DNA from: Faecalibacterium sp.
GTDB taxonomy: Bacteria > Bacillota > Clostridia > Oscillospirales > Ruminococcaceae
Length of the DNA: 64,000 nt
Direction: 5' to 3'
NCBI GenBank assembly: GCA_022652735.1
Contig: JALCRP010000002.1
Span: 1-64,000, forward strand
Shown here: positions 44,284 to 53,515 of the stretch, in pieces
How the letters are laid out: each line of letters begins with the position of its first letter
Position numbering within the stretch: position 1 is the stretch's first letter
The notes under the pieces: generated by a model
Database searches by the model: none
Told to the model about the DNA's origin: nothing
The model's input: the letters and a program-made list of their open reading frames with translations, nothing else
Position numbers and translations under genes: made by a program

Positions 44284-44340
44284 GGCACCTGCTTTCCGGG
44301 GCGGCCTGCCGCCGGAAGGGCATGAATTAGGAGGCCATTT

Positions 44341-45480
44341 ATGGCAAAGAAAAATTCTATGGGTAAGGTAAAGCGCTATCGCCACAGCTTTTACAGCGGG
44401 CGCCTTTTCCTCGCAAAAAAAGCGATTGCATGGGTGGTAGGCATTGCGGCGCTGTTCGCAGTTGGCTTTTTGGCGGCGCCGGCCGTGCTCAACTGGGGCA
44501 CCCATGTGTGGTATACGAAAATCAAGGGCCTGAATTTGAGCCAAAGCACCTCGGTAGCCGAAAGCGAGCCTGCCTCGTCGGCGGCCTCCTCGGAGGCTGC
44601 AAGCACCGCTTCGGAGCAGGCAGCCTCTACGCCGACGGCACAAATCGGAGAAGGCAGCTGGACGACGCTGAGCCTTGCGGCCCTGGGCGATCAGACGGCC
44701 ATCGACCAGGCGGCCGCCGACCTTGCCACGCAGGGGGTGCACTACGGGGTTGTGCCCTTGAAAGATGCAAGCGGCTACATCTATTACGCTTCGGCCGTGC
44801 CCAACGCGGCCAAGAGCATCGCCGCCACGACGATCGACGCTTCGGCCACGGCCGCGGCGCTGAAGGCAAAGGGCATCGTGCCGGTGGCGTATCTGTGCGC
44901 CTTTCAGGATCCTCTTTCCGCCTATACCGACCGCACAATGGCAATCCATTATGGCGGCAGCGATTATTTGTGGCTGGATGCGGCATCGGACGCAGGCGGC
45001 AAGCCGTGGCTCAACCCGTATGCCGACACAGCGGTACAGTATATCGGCGACTTGATCGAGGAAGCCTATAACATGGGCTATGAGCAGGTGATCCTTTCGA
45101 CGGCACAGTTCCCTGCCTATGTCGGCGCTAAGCAGGATTTTGGCGATACGCAGGGCAGAGACCGCGCCGCCCAGCTGACGCAGGATTTTGCGGCGTGGGA
45201 AACGCGCTTTGATGGCCGTGTAACCTTGTGGTATGAGGTTTCTTATGCGAACTGCGCCGCGCCCGGCACGGCGCTGGGCGATAGCATGCCCGGCGCGCTG
45301 GGCGTTGAAAACCTGATGATCCAGCTTCCGGCAGAATCGGATACTTCGGCGGAAAGCGCCGCCAGCGCCAGCGCGCCCGGCGGGCAGGCTGTGACGTTGG
45401 AGGACGTGGTGCAGGCGATGAAGGATAACGGCTGTGCCTATGTGGTGGTGCGCGATGGCACCACCGGAAATTTGGCCTGA
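44341..45480 (+). CDS. membrane-anchored glycosyl-hydrolase-like protein (DUF4015/GHL13-like)
   Basis: The 379-residue protein has a basic N-terminus, one transmembrane helix (about 28-52), a Ser/Ala/Glu linker (about 68-100) and an extracellular TIM-barrel-like domain (about 105-375). DYLWLDAASDAGGKPWLNPY and GDLIEEAYNMGYEQVILST recall the GHL13/DUF4015 group. Catalytic residues cannot be assigned. It follows the Rnf-like trio after 57 bases with TTAGGAGG, so it may be part of the same operon. Glycan substrate unknown. Confidence 0.68.
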   Translation: MAKKNSMGKVKRYRHSFYSGRLFLAKKAIAWVVGIAALFAVGFLAAPAVLNWGTHVWYTKIKGLNLSQSTSVAESEPASSAASSEAASTASEQAASTPTAQIGEGSWTTLSLAALGDQTAIDQAAADLATQGVHYGVVPLKDASGYIYYASAVPNAAKSIAATTIDASATAAALKAKGIVPVAYLCAFQDPLSAYTDRTMAIHYGGSDYLWLDAASDAGGKPWLNPYADTAVQYIGDLIEEAYNMGYEQVILSTAQFPAYVGAKQDFGDTQGRDRAAQLTQDFAAWETRFDGRVTLWYEVSYANCAAPGTALGDSMPGALGVENLMIQLPAESDTSAESAASASAPGGQAVTLEDVVQAMKDNGCAYVVVRDGTTGNLA

Positions 45481-45614
45481 TGCTTTCGGCGGCCCGGGGA
45501 CGGGCCGCTTTGCGGTTTGTGAAAAAGAGGGGGCACACATCCAAGCGGATGCGTGTTTGCGCCGCGCGGCCTGCATGCGGCAGGGCACGGCATGTTGAAG
45601 GGGAAGAATCCATC

Positions 45615-46904
45615 ATGAAAAAACCATGCTTTGCGCCGGCAGATATTTTGCTGCCAAAAAAAGAAATCCCGCTGGAAAAGTGGGCCTGCGTTGCCTGCGA
45701 TCAGTTTACCAGCGCCCCCGCTTATTGGGAAAAAGCGCGCGCCGCGGCGGCCGGCAGCCCTACGGCGCTGGATCTGATCTTGCCGGAAGTGTATCTTGGT
45801 GCGCCGGATAAGGATGCGCGTGTGGCCGCCATCCACGCGGCGATGCAACAGGACAAAAACGAGGTTTTGACGCGGCAGGTGCACGGCTTTGTGTATGTGG
45901 AACGCACAGAGCAAAGCGGCCGTATCCGGCAGGGCCTCGTAGGCGCGCTGGATCTTGAGGATTACAGCTACGAGCTGGGGGTGTTGCCGCCGATCCGCCC
46001 GAGCGAGAGCACCGTTGTCGCCCGCATCCCGCCGCGGCTGGCCGTGCGGCGCGGCGCAAGCTTAGAAACGCCACATGTGATGATGCTGGCCGATGACCCC
46101 GAAAAGACGCTGATTGAGCCGATCGCGGCGCAAAAGGGCACTTTGCAAAAGCTTTACGAGGGCGAGCTGATGCTGGGCGGCGGGCACATTGCGGGCTGGG
46201 CCGTCGAGGATACAGCCCAGATCGAAGCCATCGAAACGGCGCTGGCGGCGCTTGGCACACAGGCGGCCTTTGATGCAAAGTACCCGGCTGCGGCCGGCCA
46301 CCCGCCGATGACGCTTGCCGTCGGCGACGGCAACCACTCGCTGGCTACCGCCAAAGCCTACTGGGAAGAATTGAAAAAGACCCTCACCCCCGCACAGCGG
46401 GAAACCCATCCGGCGCGTTGGTGCTTGGCGGAGGTATGTAACGTGCATTCCCCCGCAATCGAAATCGAACCGATCCACCGTGCGTTTTTCGGCACGGACA
46501 TCCAAAGCGTCCTGCTGGCGCTGACGGCCTACAGCGATGAACATGCACTGGGCCTGCGCGTCGGCCCGGGCGGGCAGACGATCCGCCTGATGGACGGAAA
46601 AAATGATTACGAATTGACCTTCCATACGCCGGCAGCCCCGCTGACGGTGGGCACGGTAGAATCTTTTGTAGAGCTTTACCTGCACGACCACCCCGAAGTG
46701 AGCGTCGATTACATCCATGATGAACCTGCCCTGCGCGGGCTTTGCGCCAAGGGCGCGGTGGGCATTCTGCTGCCGCCTTTTGCGAAAAGCGACCTGTTTA
46801 AGGGCGTGGTGCTGGGGGGCGTTTTGCCCCGCAAGACGTTCAGCATGGGGCATGCCGAAGAAAAACGGTACTATCTTGAGTGCCGCTGTATTACAAACGA
46901 ATAA
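45615..46904 (+). CDS. DUF1015 family protein
   Basis: The 429-residue cytoplasmic protein matches DUF1015: [28 protein letters not shown] at the N-terminus, then the conserved [13 protein letters not shown] and a C-terminal region with [29 protein letters not shown]. In many Clostridia members lie beside serine-biosynthesis genes (known context), and serine-kinase-like roles have been proposed for relatives, but no such neighbours are here. ATG 45615 follows AAGGGGAAG. The helicase gene starts 14 bases after its stop. Confidence 0.85.
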   Translation: MKKPCFAPADILLPKKEIPLEKWACVACDQFTSAPAYWEKARAAAAGSPTALDLILPEVYLGAPDKDARVAAIHAAMQQDKNEVLTRQVHGFVYVERTEQSGRIRQGLVGALDLEDYSYELGVLPPIRPSESTVVARIPPRLAVRRGASLETPHVMMLADDPEKTLIEPIAAQKGTLQKLYEGELMLGGGHIAGWAVEDTAQIEAIETALAALGTQAAFDAKYPAAAGHPPMTLAVGDGNHSLATAKAYWEELKKTLTPAQRETHPARWCLAEVCNVHSPAIEIEPIHRAFFGTDIQSVLLALTAYSDEHALGLRVGPGGQTIRLMDGKNDYELTFHTPAAPLTVGTVESFVELYLHDHPEVSVDYIHDEPALRGLCAKGAVGILLPPFAKSDLFKGVVLGGVLPRKTFSMGHAEEKRYYLECRCITNE

Positions 46905-46918
46905 AACAAAGGAATAAT

Positions 46919-48814
46919 ATGACATTTAACGAACTGAATCTGACCGCGCCGCTGCTGAAAGCCGTAGGGGAGGCCGGCTATACCGAGCCTTCGCCCATTC
47001 AGGCAAAAGCCATTCCGCCGGTTTTGGCGGGGCGCGATCTTTTGGGCTGCGCGCAGACAGGCACGGGCAAAACGGCGGCCTTTGCGCTGCCGATGCTGCA
47101 AAATCTGACGGCCCGTAAGCCCCGAAAGCCGGGGGCCATCCGGGCGCTGATTTTGACGCCGACGCGCGAGCTTGCCCTACAGATCGGCCAAAGCTTCGCC
47201 GATTACGGAAAATACGAAAAGCTGCGCCATACGGTTATTTTTGGCGGCGTGGGCCAACAGCCGCAGGTGAACGCGCTGAAACGCGGCGTGGACATCCTTG
47301 TGGCATGCCCCGGCCGCTTGAATGATTTGATCGGGCAAGGATATATCGACCTCGCCAATGTGGAAATTTTTGTGCTGGACGAGGCCGACCGTATGCTGGA
47401 TATGGGCTTCATCCACGATGTGAAAAAGGTGATCGCGAAGCTGCCGCCGAAAACGGCGCGCCAGACGCTTTTGTTCAGCGCGACGATGCCCAAGGAAATC
47501 GAGCAGCTGGCCGACAGCCTTTTGAACGACCCCGACACGGTAAAGGTCAACCCGGTTTCCAGCACGGTTGACCGCATCGCCCAAAGTTTGTATTATGTAG
47601 AAAAGGGCAACAAAAAGCTGCTGCTTTCCTACCTCATCAAAACGCTCGACCCACCTGTGGCGAACGCGCTGGTATTCAGCCGCACCAAGCACGGCGCGGA
47701 TAAGATCGTAAAGGATCTCGAAAAAGACGGCATCACGGCCGCAGCCATCCACGGCAACAAAAGCCAAAACGCCCGTGTGGCGGCGTTGGACGGCTTTAAG
47801 GCCGGTAAAACGCAGGTGCTGGTGGCAACGGACATTGCGGCCCGCGGCATCGACATCAATGAGCTGGCGTATGTCTTCAACTATGATCTGCCCGAGGTAC
47901 CCGAAACCTATGTGCACCGTATCGGCCGCACGGCCCGCGCGGGCGCGGACGGCAATGCAGTAAGCTTTTGCTCGCCTGAGGAAGCGGAATATCTGGCCGG
48001 CATCGAAAAGCTGAATCGCAAGAAGATCCCGGTGGTTTCCGGCCACCCTTGGGACGGCGTACCGGCCCCGAAAAAGATTTTGCCGCCGCTGCGCGGGCGC
48101 AGGCCTGCCGCGGCCCCGGTTGGGCCGAAAGCGGCGGCCCCGACAAAGCAACAGCCTCGCGCGCCGAAAATCGCGCGGGATGTACAGAATAAACCAGACA
48201 GAAAAGAGGAATTGCTTATGGAGGAAAAGGACAAGCAGGCGGCACAGGGCGAAAACGCCCCGAACGGCGCAAAACGCCGCCGCCGCCATCGCGGCAAGGG
48301 CCACGGCGCCGGCCAGCAGGGCACCCCACAGCAGGGCGGCCAAAACAGCATGCCGCCGCGCGCGCCCAGCGCCGGCAGCAACGCACAGCCGCGCTTTGAC
48401 CCGCACTTTTTGACGCCGCAGGCGGCCAATCAGGCCAACCGCGCGCCGCAGCAGAGCGCCCAAGCGCCGCGCGGCCGCAACGATGCCCGCCCGCAGCAGA
48501 ACGGCCCGCGCCAAGGCTTCGGGCAGGGCCGCCCCAACAACGGCCCGCGCCCGCAAAACGGCATGAACCGCCAGAACCCCGCGCCGAACGGAATCAGCCG
48601 CCAGAACAATGCACAAAACGCGCCCCGCCCCGCAGAGCAGGGCCGCCATGCGCAGGCAAAGGCCCCGGCCCAGCCGGCCAAAGACGAGGACCCCGGCTTG
48701 CTGTTGATCGCACGGCGCGCGCCGCAGCAAAAATTTACGAGCTTTGACGATTATATGAACGCGCATGGCGGCGCAACGGCCCCGATTGAGGATCAGACGA
48801 GCCATGAAAACTGA
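46919..48814 (+). CDS. DEAD-box RNA helicase with long disordered tail
   Basis: The 631-residue protein has the full helicase core (1-385): Q motif [11 protein letters not shown]...[25 protein letters not shown] as [16 protein letters not shown], and [10 protein letters not shown] in motif VI. It unwinds RNA in ribosome assembly or decay. Residues about 400-631 are low-complexity, rich in Gln, Asn, Pro, Arg, Gly and Ala, with [13 protein letters not shown] as a likely RNA-binding patch. AAAGGAATA precedes ATG 46919. An in-frame ATG with its own ribosome binding site lies at 48218. It overlaps the next gene by 11 bases. Confidence 0.93.
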   Translation: MTFNELNLTAPLLKAVGEAGYTEPSPIQAKAIPPVLAGRDLLGCAQTGTGKTAAFALPMLQNLTARKPRKPGAIRALILTPTRELALQIGQSFADYGKYEKLRHTVIFGGVGQQPQVNALKRGVDILVACPGRLNDLIGQGYIDLANVEIFVLDEADRMLDMGFIHDVKKVIAKLPPKTARQTLLFSATMPKEIEQLADSLLNDPDTVKVNPVSSTVDRIAQSLYYVEKGNKKLLLSYLIKTLDPPVANALVFSRTKHGADKIVKDLEKDGITAAAIHGNKSQNARVAALDGFKAGKTQVLVATDIAARGIDINELAYVFNYDLPEVPETYVHRIGRTARAGADGNAVSFCSPEEAEYLAGIEKLNRKKIPVVSGHPWDGVPAPKKILPPLRGRRPAAAPVGPKAAAPTKQQPRAPKIARDVQNKPDRKEELLMEEKDKQAAQGENAPNGAKRRRRHRGKGHGAGQQGTPQQGGQNSMPPRAPSAGSNAQPRFDPHFLTPQAANQANRAPQQSAQAPRGRNDARPQQNGPRQGFGQGRPNNGPRPQNGMNRQNPAPNGISRQNNAQNAPRPAEQGRHAQAKAPAQPAKDEDPGLLLIARRAPQQKFTSFDDYMNAHGGATAPIEDQTSHEN

Positions 48815-49673
48815 TTCGGCCCAGCCCGCTGTATGGGCCGGCCCGTGGCAGTGCCCGCTTTGCGGCGCGTCGCTGATGCCGGATGCACAGCAAAATCTGT
48901 GCTGCCGCGCCGGCCATAGCTTTGACCGCGCCAAAGAGGGCTACTGGCATCTGCTGCCCGTGCAGGAGATGCGCTCGAAGGTGCCCGGCGACAGCAAAGA
49001 GATGGTGGCCGCGCGGCGGGCGTTTCTTACGGCGGGCTATTATCGGGCATTTGGCGAGGCGCTTGGCGCGCTGGTATGCGAGGCAGGCCGCCCCGCGGCG
49101 CCCGGGCGGCCGCTGCACGTGCTGGATGCGGGCTGCGGCGAGGGCTGGTATGATCGCGCCGTGGATGATGCCTGCGAAAAACAGGCGATTCTGCTGCATC
49201 TGGCGGGCTTTGACATTGCAAAGCCGGCCGTGCGCTTGGCGGCAAAAGCGCTGCCCACGGCACGGTACGCCGTGGCCTCCAGCTTCCGCCAGCCGGTGGA
49301 AAGCGGCTGGGCAGATGTGCTGCTTAATATCTTTTCGCCTTTTGCGCGCGAAGAATTTTTGCGTGTACTGCGGCCGGGCGGGCTGCTGGTTTACGCCGTG
49401 CCGGGGCCGCAGCATCTTTTTGGCATGAAACAGGCCCTATATGAGCACCCTTACGAAAACCCTGTGCGTGAAATTGCCTACGAGGGCTTTCGCGCCGTGG
49501 GCGAGCGGGATGCCGAGGATACAATTACAGTACCGCAGAAAATGCTCGAAGCCCTGTTTTCCATGACGCCCTATTATTGGAAAACGCCGGCGGACGGCGC
49601 GGCGCGCCTGCGTGAGCGGGAAAGCCTGACAACGCCGATCCAGTTTCGGTTTCTGCTGCTCGAAAAAACATAA
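48804..49673 (+). CDS. 23S rRNA (guanine-N1)-methyltransferase, RlmA/TlrB type
   Basis: The 289-residue enzyme has an N-terminal zinc finger ([10 protein letters not shown] and [10 protein letters not shown]), then [11 protein letters not shown], the SAM motif [22 protein letters not shown] and [19 protein letters not shown]. Relatives methylate N1 of G745 or G748 in 23S rRNA helix 35; the TlrB branch affects macrolide sensitivity. Which guanosine is modified cannot be read off. ATG 48804 lies inside the helicase gene (11-base overlap), indicating coupling. A terminator follows. Confidence 0.9.
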   Translation: MKTDSAQPAVWAGPWQCPLCGASLMPDAQQNLCCRAGHSFDRAKEGYWHLLPVQEMRSKVPGDSKEMVAARRAFLTAGYYRAFGEALGALVCEAGRPAAPGRPLHVLDAGCGEGWYDRAVDDACEKQAILLHLAGFDIAKPAVRLAAKALPTARYAVASSFRQPVESGWADVLLNIFSPFAREEFLRVLRPGGLLVYAVPGPQHLFGMKQALYEHPYENPVREIAYEGFRAVGERDAEDTITVPQKMLEALFSMTPYYWKTPADGAARLRERESLTTPIQFRFLLLEKT

Positions 49674-49720
49674 AAAACAGCCGCACGGTATCTGCAAAAG
49701 TACCGTGCGGCTGTTTTTTT
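49674..49720. terminator. bidirectional terminator (rlmA-like + / Cys-Gly protein -)
   Basis: An extended stem (AACAGCCGCACGGTA with its complement, 49676-49690 and 49701-49715) with a ten-base loop, an A-run on the left and seven T on the right, between convergent genes. Confidence 0.88.
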
Positions 49721-49731
49721 GCGCAAAGGGC

Positions 49732-50061
49732 TTACAGCCCGGGCCAAGTTTCGGGCGGAAGCGGCGGAACCTCAGGCGGGATCGTATCCGTGTTCACATC
49801 AGGGACCTGATTGTGATCGGGCGCGTCGGTTTTTTCGCCTTTGCCGCAGCCACAGCCGTCCCCCTTGCCGCAGCCGCAATCCTTATCGCGGCTCGGCTCG
49901 TAGACGGTGCCCTGCTCGGCGCCGGTAAAGCCGCGCAGCGCGCCATCCGGGGAAACGTCGCCGTCTTTTGCGGCGGTGGCTTCGGCGTCCATATCGGCGT
50001 ACCCGGCGGCCGGCCCAAGATCCAGCCAAAAATCGTCTCGCGCATTTTCTGCATTTTTCAT
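49732..50061 (-). CDS. small Cys-Gly-repeat protein, unknown function
   Basis: The 109-residue acidic protein has no signal peptide or membrane segment. Near residues 67-81 it carries DCGCGKGDGCGCGKG, two copies of a C-G-C-G-K-G unit that could bind metal, followed by a Pro/Asp-rich end (PPEVPPLPPETWPGL). The only cysteines are in that repeat. I do not recognise the family. ATG 50061 is preceded by a weak AGGTG; an open frame extends to 50178 but lacks support. It is divergent from the LCP-like gene. Confidence 0.55.
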   Translation of the reverse strand: MKNAENARDDFWLDLGPAAGYADMDAEATAAKDGDVSPDGALRGFTGAEQGTVYEPSRDKDCGCGKGDGCGCGKGEKTDAPDHNQVPDVNTDTIPPEVPPLPPETWPGL

Positions 50062-50141
50062 CTTTTCTTGCACCTGCCTTCTGCATACAGGATGCCCGCA
50101 CGGGCCATGCTTTATGCGAACAAGAAAGGCAGGGATGCAAA

Positions 50142-51044
50142 ATGCGCTCGGACGGAACAAAGGCTTTCTGGAAGGCATTCGCCATCACGCTTGCGGTGCT
50201 TACGCCGGTGATGATACTCACGGCGCTTGCCACCCAAAATCAACGCCAGCCGGCGGCCAGCAGCAAAAGCGATGTGCCTGTCGCCAGCCCAACCGCGGAA
50301 AACCAGATGACGGTATTGGCCGTTGTGGCCGATGACCCGCCGGCCTTTGTGCTGGTGCGTATGGATGCGATGCAAAACCGCTTGGAGATGGCGGTGATCC
50401 CGCCGGAAAGCGTCGTGAAAAATGGGCAGGAGACCTTTACCTTGGCCGAAAGCTATGCCGCGGCCGGGCCGGCCCGCGCGGCAGAGCTGCTAAGCAGCAC
50501 GCTGGGCATCCCGATCGAGCGGTATCTGGCCGCTACGCCGGCCGTTTGGGCAGAGGCTATCTCAGATGCGGGCACGGCGCGTGTAGGGCTTTCGGGCGCG
50601 ATGACGCCGGGCGAGCTTTCACAGATGGGGATGTCGGGCGAAGTACGCGAGTGGACGCCAAGCGCCGCCCACGCCTTTTTACACCGTTTGGATGGCACAA
50701 ACGCAGCGCTGGCGCCGACGGCAGCGGCCTCGGCGCGCGCGGCGCTGTGGCAGGGCTGGGCACGGCAAAAGCTTGAAAAGCTGCCGGCGGTGCTTCCGGA
50801 TGGGCTGCGCAGCCAAAGCGCGGCGCTGTTGACAAACCTTTCGGCCACCGACCTGCTGACGATGGAACAAACGCTGGAATTTCTGGCAAACAATACTGCC
50901 GAGCCGAACAGCCAAGTGCTGCCCGGAAATTGGAACGCCGCCGCCCTGCGCTATGAGTTTAACGACGACACACTGGCGGCGCTCCAAGCGCTGGCAAGCG
51001 CCCCGGCCGCCTCGGCGGCATCCTCGGGCAGCAACGAACCGTAA
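50142..51044 (+). CDS. LCP-like membrane-anchored protein (degenerate LytR-CpsA-Psr)
   Basis: The 300-residue protein has one N-terminal transmembrane helix (about 12-32) and an extracellular domain with LCP features: VLVRMDAMQNRLEMAVIPPESVV corresponds to the strand before the catalytic SIPRDT motif, and LLSSTLGIPIERYLA to the conserved LGIPI-Y strand. The arginine of IPRD is absent (IPPES), so phosphotransferase activity is doubtful. AGGGA precedes ATG 50142. Its 3' end overlaps the convergent MocR gene by 94 bases. Function may be structural or regulatory. Confidence 0.65.
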   Translation: MRSDGTKAFWKAFAITLAVLTPVMILTALATQNQRQPAASSKSDVPVASPTAENQMTVLAVVADDPPAFVLVRMDAMQNRLEMAVIPPESVVKNGQETFTLAESYAAAGPARAAELLSSTLGIPIERYLAATPAVWAEAISDAGTARVGLSGAMTPGELSQMGMSGEVREWTPSAAHAFLHRLDGTNAALAPTAAASARAALWQGWARQKLEKLPAVLPDGLRSQSAALLTNLSATDLLTMEQTLEFLANNTAEPNSQVLPGNWNAAALRYEFNDDTLAALQALASAPAASAASSGSNEP

Positions 51045-52441
51045 CCGAGCAGCACGGTATTGGGCGGGCAGGCGGATTTTTCCGTGTAATACGCCGAAAG
51101 GCCGCTGAGATGTACCCCGTGGGCCGCGGCGCGCCGCACCATTTCGGCCTCGCCGGGGCCGCCCGGCAGCGTAAGCAGCAGATGCAGCCCGGTGTGCAGC
51201 CCGGAAAGCTGTACCTTTCCCGGGCCAAACGCTTCGGTAAGCGCCGCTGCCAAAGCATCCCGCCGCGCTTTGCAGGTGTTGCGCATCCGGGCCAGATGGC
51301 GCGTAAAACAGCCTTGCTCCAAAAAGCGGCAAAACGTCTGCTGCTCAAAGCGGCTGACGGTGCTGGAGTAGCTGCCGTAGCGCGCCTCCCATGCGGCAAG
51401 CAGATTTTCGGGCAGCACCATATACGCAATACGGATACTGGGCGCAAGGCTTTTCGAGACGGTGGAAAGATAGATCACCGGCCCATCCGCCCCGGCCATC
51501 CCCTGCAAAGAGGGCAGCGGCCGCAGATCAAAACGAAACTCAGAATCGTAATCGTCCTCCAGAATATAGCGCCGGCCGGGCGCTTCGGCCGCCCACGCCA
51601 GCAGCGCTGCGCGCCGCGGCGCCGGCATTGTGACGCCCGTGGGAAACTGGTGGCTCGGCGTAACATAGCACACATTTGCGCCCGAAGCCTGTAACGCCGT
51701 AAGCGAAAGCCCCTCGCCGTCGACAGGAACGGCGCGGCATAAAAGGCCGCTGTTTTCAAGGATGGCGCGCGTGGCCGAATAGCCGGGGTCCTCTACGGCG
51801 CAAACGCCGCCGAGCAGCGGCGCCAAAAGCCCCAGCAGATATTCAAGCCCAGCGCCGACGACGATCTGCCCGGGCGTACATTGGACGCCGCGGTATGCGG
51901 CAAGATACGCGGCCAGCGCCGCGCGCAGATTGGCATCCCCGCGGCCGTCGCCGTGGGCCAGAAGCTCCGGCGCGGAATATAAAAGCTCCTTTTGTAAGCG
52001 CGCCCATGTGCGAAACGGAAAAAGGCGCGTATCGGCGCCCGTGGCCGCGAGGGAAAAGCGGCAAGGCTTGGCCTCCGGCTGCCGCGCGCAAGGCTTTTCG
52101 GCAGGCAGGACGGAACCTTTTGCATCGGGCGGCGCGGCAAACGCTGCTTCGGCGCGCGGCATGTGCCCCTGCATCGCGGCGGGCAGAACATCCGAAAAGG
52201 CGAGCACGGTAAACCCGCTGCGCGCGCGGCTTTCCAAATACCCCTCGGCGGCCAGCATCTGATACGCCGTATCTACCGTATGCACCGAGATACCAAGCTC
52301 GGCCGCCAATGTACGCTTGCCGGGCAGGCGTGTGCCCGCAGGAAGCTGCCCTTGGGCGATTTGGGCAGACAGCGCCTCGTAAAGCTGGCGGTAAAGCGGC
52401 TTGCCCGCCGTTTCGCCTGCGGAAAGAATGATCTGCTGCAT
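50951..52441 (-). CDS. MocR/PdxR-type transcriptional regulator (GntR HTH fused to aminotransferase domain)
   Basis: The 496-residue protein has an N-terminal GntR winged helix (about 10-78; PLYRQLYEALSAQIAQGQLP, LGISVHTVDTAYQMLAAEGY) and a class I aminotransferase-like domain (about 125-490) with the PLP-binding Lys in STVSKSLAPSIRIAY and YILEDDYDSEF. MocR proteins sense PLP and often regulate vitamin B6 genes. The divergent neighbour is an ECF transporter S component, which is probably its target. GAGGAG precedes ATG 52441. Its 3' end overlaps the LCP-like gene antisense. Confidence 0.88.
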   Translation of the reverse strand: MQQIILSAGETAGKPLYRQLYEALSAQIAQGQLPAGTRLPGKRTLAAELGISVHTVDTAYQMLAAEGYLESRARSGFTVLAFSDVLPAAMQGHMPRAEAAFAAPPDAKGSVLPAEKPCARQPEAKPCRFSLAATGADTRLFPFRTWARLQKELLYSAPELLAHGDGRGDANLRAALAAYLAAYRGVQCTPGQIVVGAGLEYLLGLLAPLLGGVCAVEDPGYSATRAILENSGLLCRAVPVDGEGLSLTALQASGANVCYVTPSHQFPTGVTMPAPRRAALLAWAAEAPGRRYILEDDYDSEFRFDLRPLPSLQGMAGADGPVIYLSTVSKSLAPSIRIAYMVLPENLLAAWEARYGSYSSTVSRFEQQTFCRFLEQGCFTRHLARMRNTCKARRDALAAALTEAFGPGKVQLSGLHTGLHLLLTLPGGPGEAEMVRRAAAHGVHLSGLSAYYTEKSACPPNTVLLGYGSLLPEDAAEAAGALASAWSAASVSSLNS

Positions 52442-52460
52442 GGAAACTCCTCTTCAACTG

Positions 52461-52576
52461 ATACCATAAAAAAGTTACTTTCTGGGTATTTTCATGAGAT
52501 CAGATTTGATTATACTGGGGAGTATCGCAGGCAAGGCAGAATTTGTCAAGCCCGCGGGGTACGGCGCGCAGTACCC
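52461..52576. promoter_or_regulatory. divergent control region with inverted repeats, MocR / ECF S component
   Basis: The intergenic region holds ATACC (52461-52465) facing GGTAT (52485-52489), and GGGTAC (52557-52562) facing GTACCC (52571-52576). Overlapping -10 boxes at about 52506-52516 (TATACT on plus, TATAAT on minus) place both promoters in the middle. These are candidates for MocR binding sites. Confidence 0.5.
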
Positions 52577-52607
52577 ATAAACAAAGTTGAGGGGAGATCA
52601 TCATAAA

Positions 52608-53276
52608 ATGACAACGACACAAATGTGGATTCTGTTTGGGGCAGTAGCGGCGGCAATCCTGGTTTTTTCCGCGCTTACCCATAAAAAGTTTACCGTACGC
52701 GAGATTGCGCTGATCGGGGTAATGGCGGCGCTTTCCTATGTGGCATATCTGCTGCGCATCCCGAACGTGTTCGGCACGAAATCTTCGTTTCATCTGGGCA
52801 ACACCTTTACGGCGCTGACGGCGCTGCTTTTGGACGGTGTATCCGGCGGGCTGGCCGGTGCAATCGGGCTTTCGCTGGCCGATATTACGGCAGGCGACCC
52901 GGGCTATGCCGTGACAACATTTTTACTGAAATTCATCATTGGCCTTGTCTGCGGCACGGTGGCGCACCGGGTTTTCCATCTGAAAGATAAAAAGGATGAG
53001 GCCGGGCATCACGGGCGGTATCTGGCTGCCGTCACGGCGGCGTCGTTTTCGGGGCTTCTCGTCAACGTCTTTACGGACCCGTTCATCGGCTACTTCCGCG
53101 ATCGGTATGTTTTCGGCATGACGCCGGATATTTCCGCCGTGTTTATGAAGGTGGCTTCGGGCGTGACGCTTGTGAACAGCATCCTTTCCTGCGTGTGCTG
53201 CGTGGTATTGTATTTGGTGCTGCGCCCGGCGCTGGCGCATGCGGGGCTTCTGCCGGAGGGCAGCGCCCGGCATTAA
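52608..53276 (+). CDS. ECF transporter S component (possible vitamin B6 carrier)
   Basis: The 222-residue membrane protein has about six transmembrane helices; VREIALIGVMAALSYVAYLLRIP and LTALLLDGVSGGLAGAIGLSLADI fit ECF S components, which bind a vitamin and dock to a shared EcfAAT energising module encoded elsewhere. Substrate inference comes only from the divergent MocR regulator, making pyridoxal/pyridoxine most likely; thiamine or others remain possible. GAGGGGAG lies 11 bases upstream of ATG 52608. A terminator follows. Confidence 0.82.
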   Translation: MTTTQMWILFGAVAAAILVFSALTHKKFTVREIALIGVMAALSYVAYLLRIPNVFGTKSSFHLGNTFTALTALLLDGVSGGLAGAIGLSLADITAGDPGYAVTTFLLKFIIGLVCGTVAHRVFHLKDKKDEAGHHGRYLAAVTAASFSGLLVNVFTDPFIGYFRDRYVFGMTPDISAVFMKVASGVTLVNSILSCVCCVVLYLVLRPALAHAGLLPEGSARH

Positions 53277-53291
53277 ATACCGCTTTTTTCT

Positions 53292-53323
53292 ATCCCGGCT
53301 GCTCGGCGCAGCCGGGATTTTTT
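53292..53323 (+). terminator. terminator of the ECF S component gene
   Basis: ATCCCGGCTGC (53292-53302) pairs with GCAGCCGGGAT (53308-53318), followed by T6. Confidence 0.85.
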
Positions 53324-53515
53324 GGTTTTGCAACACAAAAAACACCGCATTTTCGCAGAATCGACATAAAAAAACGGCGTCTGCTCTGGCTTTCGCCGCC
53401 AAAAAGGTGTAAAATCTATTTGTATCTTTTTTGTAATGCTCTCCTGCGGACTTGCGGCGCCGGCTTTTCGGCGGGGTAATTCTGCTGAAAACACAAAAAG
53501 GTGGTTCCTGTTTAT

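Noticed and set aside
43462-45588. 708-codon open frame on the minus strand
   Set aside because: It is antisense to the RnfE-, RnfA- and GHL13-like genes, has no recognisable domain or ribosome binding site, and is rich in Arg/His/Ala as expected of an antisense frame in G+C-rich DNA.
47177-48934. 585-codon minus-strand open frame
   Set aside because: Antisense shadow of the DEAD helicase gene; no homology pattern.
49732-50061. RiPP precursor peptide
   Set aside because: Cys-Gly repeats are suggestive, but no modification enzyme, protease or exporter gene is adjacent; kept only as an unknown protein.
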